From JBPCOB01 sp051000715 (lineage in GTDB: Bacteria > Actinomycetota > Actinomycetes > JALYNC01), in the NCBI GenBank assembly GCA_051000715.1, contig JBPCOB010000137.1, positions 1-8,920 of the forward strand: 8,920 bases of DNA. The letters run 5' to 3'. The notes beneath the pieces were generated by a model. The model was not told the origin of the DNA. It ran no database searches and saw only the letters and a program-made list of their open reading frames with translations. The position numbers and the translations under genes are program-made. Positions 6,416 to 8,920 of the stretch are shown one piece after another; position 1 is the first letter of the stretch, and each line of letters opens with the position of its first letter.

Positions 6416-6447
6416 CAGCGGCCGGCTCCCTCCGGGACCGGCCGCTG
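6416..6447. terminator. Shared hairpin terminator between convergent genes
   Basis: CAGCGGCCGG (6416-6425) pairs perfectly with CCGGCCGCTG (6438-6447). Inside, TCCC and GGGA add four more pairs around a 3-base loop, with one bulged C. It lies 14 bases after the repeat-protein stop and overlaps the last codons and the stop of the minus-strand subtilase. It can therefore act as a bidirectional terminator for the two convergent genes. There is no U-tract. Confidence 0.65.
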
Positions 6448-7271
6448 TCGCTGCGGCGAGAGGCCGCTGGGTCGAGCGTTGTCCGCAACCGCGCGTAGCA
6501 GCGTCTTGACCTCGAACGGCGTCAAGCCCGGGTGCTTGCTGAGGATGCGAGCAACCAGCCCGGTTACGTGCGGCGCGGCAAAGGAGTTGCCTGTAGAGCG
6601 GATGCTGCCACCGTTGAGCCAGGGCACCTCCAGGTCTATCCCCGGGGCGCCGAACTCGACCGGCGGTGCAGGGTTGCAGTCCAGGCCGAACGGATCCGTG
6701 CCGTCATGTGCGGCGACTGAGATCACTGCGGCGTACTGCGAGGGGTATGTCGGTCCGGGCAGGTTGTTCATAGCGCACACCAGCATGACGCCGGCGAAGT
6801 ACGCGCTATCCGCCAGCTCGTGAAACACCGAGAAGTAGTCCGACCTCCCGGTGGAGAGGCTCATGTTGACCACCGACATGCCGTTTTCGATCGCCCAACG
6901 TAGCCCGGCCGCAGACCTGGCCTCGGCCGGTGAGGTGCTCACCCAGTACGCGGACGCTGTGAATCCGGCAGTCAGGAGCTGCCCGGCGCACGATGCCGGC
7001 GCAGGCAGTCCCGTGGCCGAACAGATCTTCGTGCGGGCCGCGCTCCATTACGACGCTCTCGTCGGCATCGGCGTCGTAGCGCAGGGCGACCGCGCTCTCG
7101 ATCCGCCCTACGGCGGGATGCCGCTCATCTACGCCGCTGTCGATGACGGCCACGTCCACGCCGGCTCCGGTTGCGCCGCCCCATGCCCATTCCTTGTCGA
7201 TGGCCGCCGGCAGCGGCAGCGGCGCGACGAGGGTGAGGGCTCCCGGCGAGAACGCGGCCGACCACGCCGGT

Positions 7272-7276
7272 CTTAG
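7272..7276. repeat. Target-site duplication CTTAG, left copy
   Basis: CTTAG directly precedes the left inverted repeat of the IS1380 element and matches the five bases at 8915-8919. A 4-5-bp duplication is normal for this family. It dates the insertion as a simple transposition event that has not been rearranged since. Confidence 0.85.
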
Positions 7277-7305
7277 CCCGGATCCACCGTTGATCTTGAG
7301 GTGAG
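7277..7305 (+). repeat. Left terminal inverted repeat plus subterminal motif
   Basis: CCCGGATCCACCGTT (7277-7291) is the terminal repeat and is followed at once by GATCTTGAGGTGAG (7292-7305). The same subterminal motif occurs at the right end, but there it is separated from the terminal repeat by 20 bases. Both blocks are likely transposase-binding sequence. Confidence 0.85.
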
Positions 7306-7325
7306 AGGCGCGTCGTAACGACGGA

Positions 7326-7390
7326 ATGCCCTTCTGCTACGGGAGAATCGATCTTGTCTAAGGAGAGATTCGACCCGCGCAGAAGGGCAT
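7326..7390 (+). promoter_or_regulatory. Inverted repeat in the transposase leader that can cover the ribosome-binding site
   Basis: ATGCCCTTCTGC (7326-7337) is perfectly complementary to GCAGAAGGGCAT (7379-7390), with a further CGG/CCG pairing beyond one bulged base. The right arm contains AGAAGGG (7381-7387), the likely Shine-Dalgarno for the GTG start at 7398. A transcript entering from outside the element would carry both arms and could hide the site. A transcript starting inside the 41-base loop would not. This kind of protection against read-through expression is known for other IS elements such as IS10 and IS50; here it is inferred. Confidence 0.5.
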
Positions 7391-7397
7391 CCGCGAG

Positions 7398-8768
7398 GTG
7401 CGAGTGTGTCACGGCTTCACGGCCACGTTCGACGATCCGAACCTCGTGTCGTGCGCCGGTCTGGCGCCGGTGCTTCAGCTGGCTGAGCGGGCCGGCCTGC
7501 AGCAGCTCGTCGCCGACCACGTCAGGATCGACCAGCCGGGTGGCTGCAACGCGCAGCTGAAGGTGACGAGCCTGGTCGCGGGGATGGTCGCCGGCGCGGA
7601 CTCGATCGAGGACATGGCGTTGCTGCGCCACGGCGGGACGGGTCGATTGTTCGCCGGGGTGCGGGCGCCCTCGACGCTGGGGACGTTCCTGCGCTCGTTC
7701 ACCTTCGGTCATGTCCGTCAGCTCGACGCGGTCGCGTCTCGGCTGCTGATCGAGCTGGCCGGTCAGGCGCCGCTGCTGCCCGGCGCCGACGACCTGGTCT
7801 ACGTCGACATCGACGACACGGTCCGGCAAACCTACGGCTACGCCAAGCAAGGCGCCGGTCGTGGCTACACCGGCGTGAAGGGGCTCAACGCGCTGCTCGC
7901 GATCGTCAGCACCCCGCGTTCGGCGCCGGTGATCGCCGCTGTCCGGCTGCGCAAGGGCTCGGCCAACAGCGCCCGCGGCGCCGCGCGCTTCGTGACCGAC
8001 GCGCTGATCACCGCGGCGGCCGCGGGCGGCACGGGCGTGCGAGTGCTGCGCGCGGACTCGGCCTACTACGGCCACGACGTCATCGCCGCCACCCGCCGCC
8101 AGGGCGCCCGGTTCTCCCTTACCGCCCGGCAGGATTCGGCTGTCCGCAAGGCGATCGCCACGATCGGCGATGATGCCTGGACGCCGATCAAGTACACCCA
8201 CGCGGTGTTCGACGAGCAGCAGCAGCGCTGGATCTCCGACGCCGAGGTCGCCGAGACTCCCTACACCGCGTTCACGTCCAAGCCCAAAGACAAGCAGGTC
8301 GCTGCCCGGCTGATCGTGCGCCGGGTCAAGGACATGAACCCCGACAACCAGAGCGAGCTTTTCACCGCCTACCGCTATCACGCGGTGTTCACCGACAGCC
8401 CCTTGCCGATGCTCGAGGCGGAGAAGACACACCGGGCGCACGCGATCGTCGAGCAGGTCATCGCCGACCTCAAGCACGGGCCGCTCGCGCACCTGCCGTC
8501 GGGGCACTTCTGGGCCAACAGCGCCTGGCTGGTCTGCGCCGCGATGGCGTTCAACCTCACCCGCGCCGCCGGCGCCTTGGCCTCGACCGTGCACGCCAAA
8601 GCGACCACCAGCACCATCCGCGCCCAGCTGATCAACGTTCCGGCGCGACTGGCCCGGTCAGCCCGACGCCTGGTGCTGCACCTGCCCGAGTGCTGGCCGT
8701 GGGAACAGGCCTGGCAGCGTCTGCTCACCGCCAGTCGGCACGGACCCCCAAGTCCTGTCTGTCCTTGA
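7398..8768 (+). CDS. IS1380-family transposase
   Basis: A 456-residue DDE transposase that catalyses cut-and-paste movement of its element. The N-terminus (FDDPNLVSCAGLAPVLQLAERAGL) is typical of IS1380 transposases. The acidic triad is visible: Asp137 or Asp139 in YVDIDDTV, Asp220 in RADSAYY, and Glu352 in IVEQVIADLKHG. The length matches the family. The start is a GTG at 7398: the frame is closed by TAA at 7359-7361, no ATG lies between them, and AGAAGGG is about 10 bases upstream. A GTG at 7404 is a less likely alternative. No frameshift or internal stop is seen, so the enzyme is probably functional. Confidence 0.93.
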   Translation: MRVCHGFTATFDDPNLVSCAGLAPVLQLAERAGLQQLVADHVRIDQPGGCNAQLKVTSLVAGMVAGADSIEDMALLRHGGTGRLFAGVRAPSTLGTFLRSFTFGHVRQLDAVASRLLIELAGQAPLLPGADDLVYVDIDDTVRQTYGYAKQGAGRGYTGVKGLNALLAIVSTPRSAPVIAAVRLRKGSANSARGAARFVTDALITAAAAGGTGVRVLRADSAYYGHDVIAATRRQGARFSLTARQDSAVRKAIATIGDDAWTPIKYTHAVFDEQQQRWISDAEVAETPYTAFTSKPKDKQVAARLIVRRVKDMNPDNQSELFTAYRYHAVFTDSPLPMLEAEKTHRAHAIVEQVIADLKHGPLAHLPSGHFWANSAWLVCAAMAFNLTRAAGALASTVHAKATTSTIRAQLINVPARLARSARRLVLHLPECWPWEQAWQRLLTASRHGPPSPVCP

Positions 8769-8899
8769 CCGACCCGCCAGCCCCGGCCCGACCGCACGAC
8801 CACGTGGAAACGCCGAACAGATCGGCGGCTCCCGCACGGCCACAACCCGGCACGGCCGGACGAACTCACCTTCAAGATCACGACTCATTCGCGCTGAGA
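8769..8899 (+). other. Right non-coding end of the IS1380 element
   Basis: This stretch between the transposase stop and the right terminal repeat holds no gene. It contains CTCACCTTCAAGATC (8865-8879), the inverted counterpart of the left subterminal motif with one extra base. A 20-base spacer (8880-8899) then leads to the terminal repeat. Confidence 0.7.
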
Positions 8900-8914
8900 A
8901 ACGGTGGATCCGGG
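8900..8914 (-). repeat. Right terminal inverted repeat of the IS1380 element
   Basis: AACGGTGGATCCGGG is the exact reverse complement of the first 15 bases of the element. It is directly followed by the second CTTAG. Confidence 0.92.
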
Positions 8915-8919
8915 CTTAG
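8915..8919. repeat. Target-site duplication CTTAG, right copy
   Basis: This is the second copy of the 5-bp duplication made by IS1380 insertion. The single base after it (8920) should be the next base of the interrupted subtilase gene. Confidence 0.85.
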
Positions 8920-8920
8920 C

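Larger units (their letters stand above)
6415..7276 (-). pseudogene. Subtilisin-like (S8) serine protease, frameshifted and cut by IS1380
   Basis: Two overlapping minus-strand frames encode successive parts of one subtilase. The upstream frame includes PLPLPAAIDKEWAWGG, the Asp motif DVAVIDSGVD (Asp codon 7139-7141) and the His motif FGHGTACAG (His codon 7013-7015). The downstream frame has SVVNMSLS, the oxyanion Asn region AMNNLPG (Asn codons 6763-6768) and the Ser motif GNSFAAPH (Ser codon 6583-6585), ending at TGA 6415-6417. The switch lies at about 6912-6916, where GQV would join AAGLRWAIENG with one extra or two missing bases. The frame stays open to 7276 with no start codon, where an IS1380 element interrupts it; the rest should continue beyond 8919. 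All triad residues survive, so the inactivation looks recent. In the visible part the catalytic domain starts soon after the insertion and no signal peptide can be seen, so secretion cannot be judged. Confidence 0.88.
7277..8914 (+). mobile_element. Complete IS1380-family insertion sequence, 1638 bp
   Basis: The element is bounded by perfect 15-bp inverted repeats, CCCGGATCCACCGTT at 7277-7291 and its complement at 8900-8914. It is flanked by CTTAG duplications and encodes one full-length DDE transposase. Its size (about 1.6 kb), single gene and 5-bp target duplication fit the IS1380 family. It sits inside the coding sequence of a subtilisin-like protease, in the opposite orientation to that gene. 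Intact ends and an open transposase frame suggest it may still be active. Confidence 0.92.

Noticed and set aside
7125..8594. Long minus-strand open frame (489 codons) antisense to the transposase
   Set aside because: It crosses the IS boundary into the subtilase in a different frame, is low-complexity Arg/Gly-rich, and has no recognisable motifs. It is a by-product of high-GC coding DNA on the other strand.

Overview
The window is high-GC DNA with strong G/C bias at third codon positions. It carries a streptogrisin-type secreted protease, a zinc-ribbon/adenylate-cyclase/ATPase/TPR giant protein, and IS3, IS30 and IS1380-type elements. Together these point to an actinomycete (Actinomycetota); I cannot place it to genus. 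It reads as an accessory region in decay: two of the four non-transposon genes are broken, and insertion sequences lie at both ends.

Layout. Bases 1-654 are a mosaic of three transposase remnants: an IS3 orfB piece on the minus strand, an IS30 C-terminus on the plus strand, and an IS3 orfB C-terminus on the plus strand. A perfect 16-bp hairpin (716-751) follows. On the minus strand, 794-2065 encodes an intact pre-pro serine protease of the S1 (streptogrisin/alpha-lytic) type. Upstream of it on the same strand, 2191-5741 is one ancestral gene of about 1183 codons: two zinc ribbons, a class III cyclase domain, a P-loop ATPase and a TPR-like helical tail. It is now split by a frameshift near 5037 and an in-frame TAG at 2371-2373 that most simply replaces TGG.

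After a divergent intergenic region (5742-6048) comes a small plus-strand gene (6049-6402, 117 aa). Most of this protein is a 25-residue acidic, His-containing unit repeated three times plus a partial fourth copy. It converges tail to tail, across a shared hairpin (6416-6447), on a subtilisin-like protease gene (6415-7276, minus strand). That gene keeps its catalytic Asp, His and Ser but has a frameshift near 6913. It is also interrupted by a complete IS1380-family element (7277-8914), which has 15-bp terminal inverted repeats and a 5-bp target duplication (CTTAG). The window ends one base after the second CTTAG copy, so the 5' part of the subtilase must lie beyond 8920.

The most interesting item is the repeat protein paired with the leaderless-looking subtilase. 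This could be the remains of a peptide-maturation system (a multi-unit precursor plus its processing protease), or a repeat protein with metal-binding His/Asp clusters. No modification enzyme is visible in the window, so this remains a hypothesis. The cyclase-ATPase gene has the architecture of a signalling regulator and could have controlled its neighbours, but nothing in the sequence proves this.
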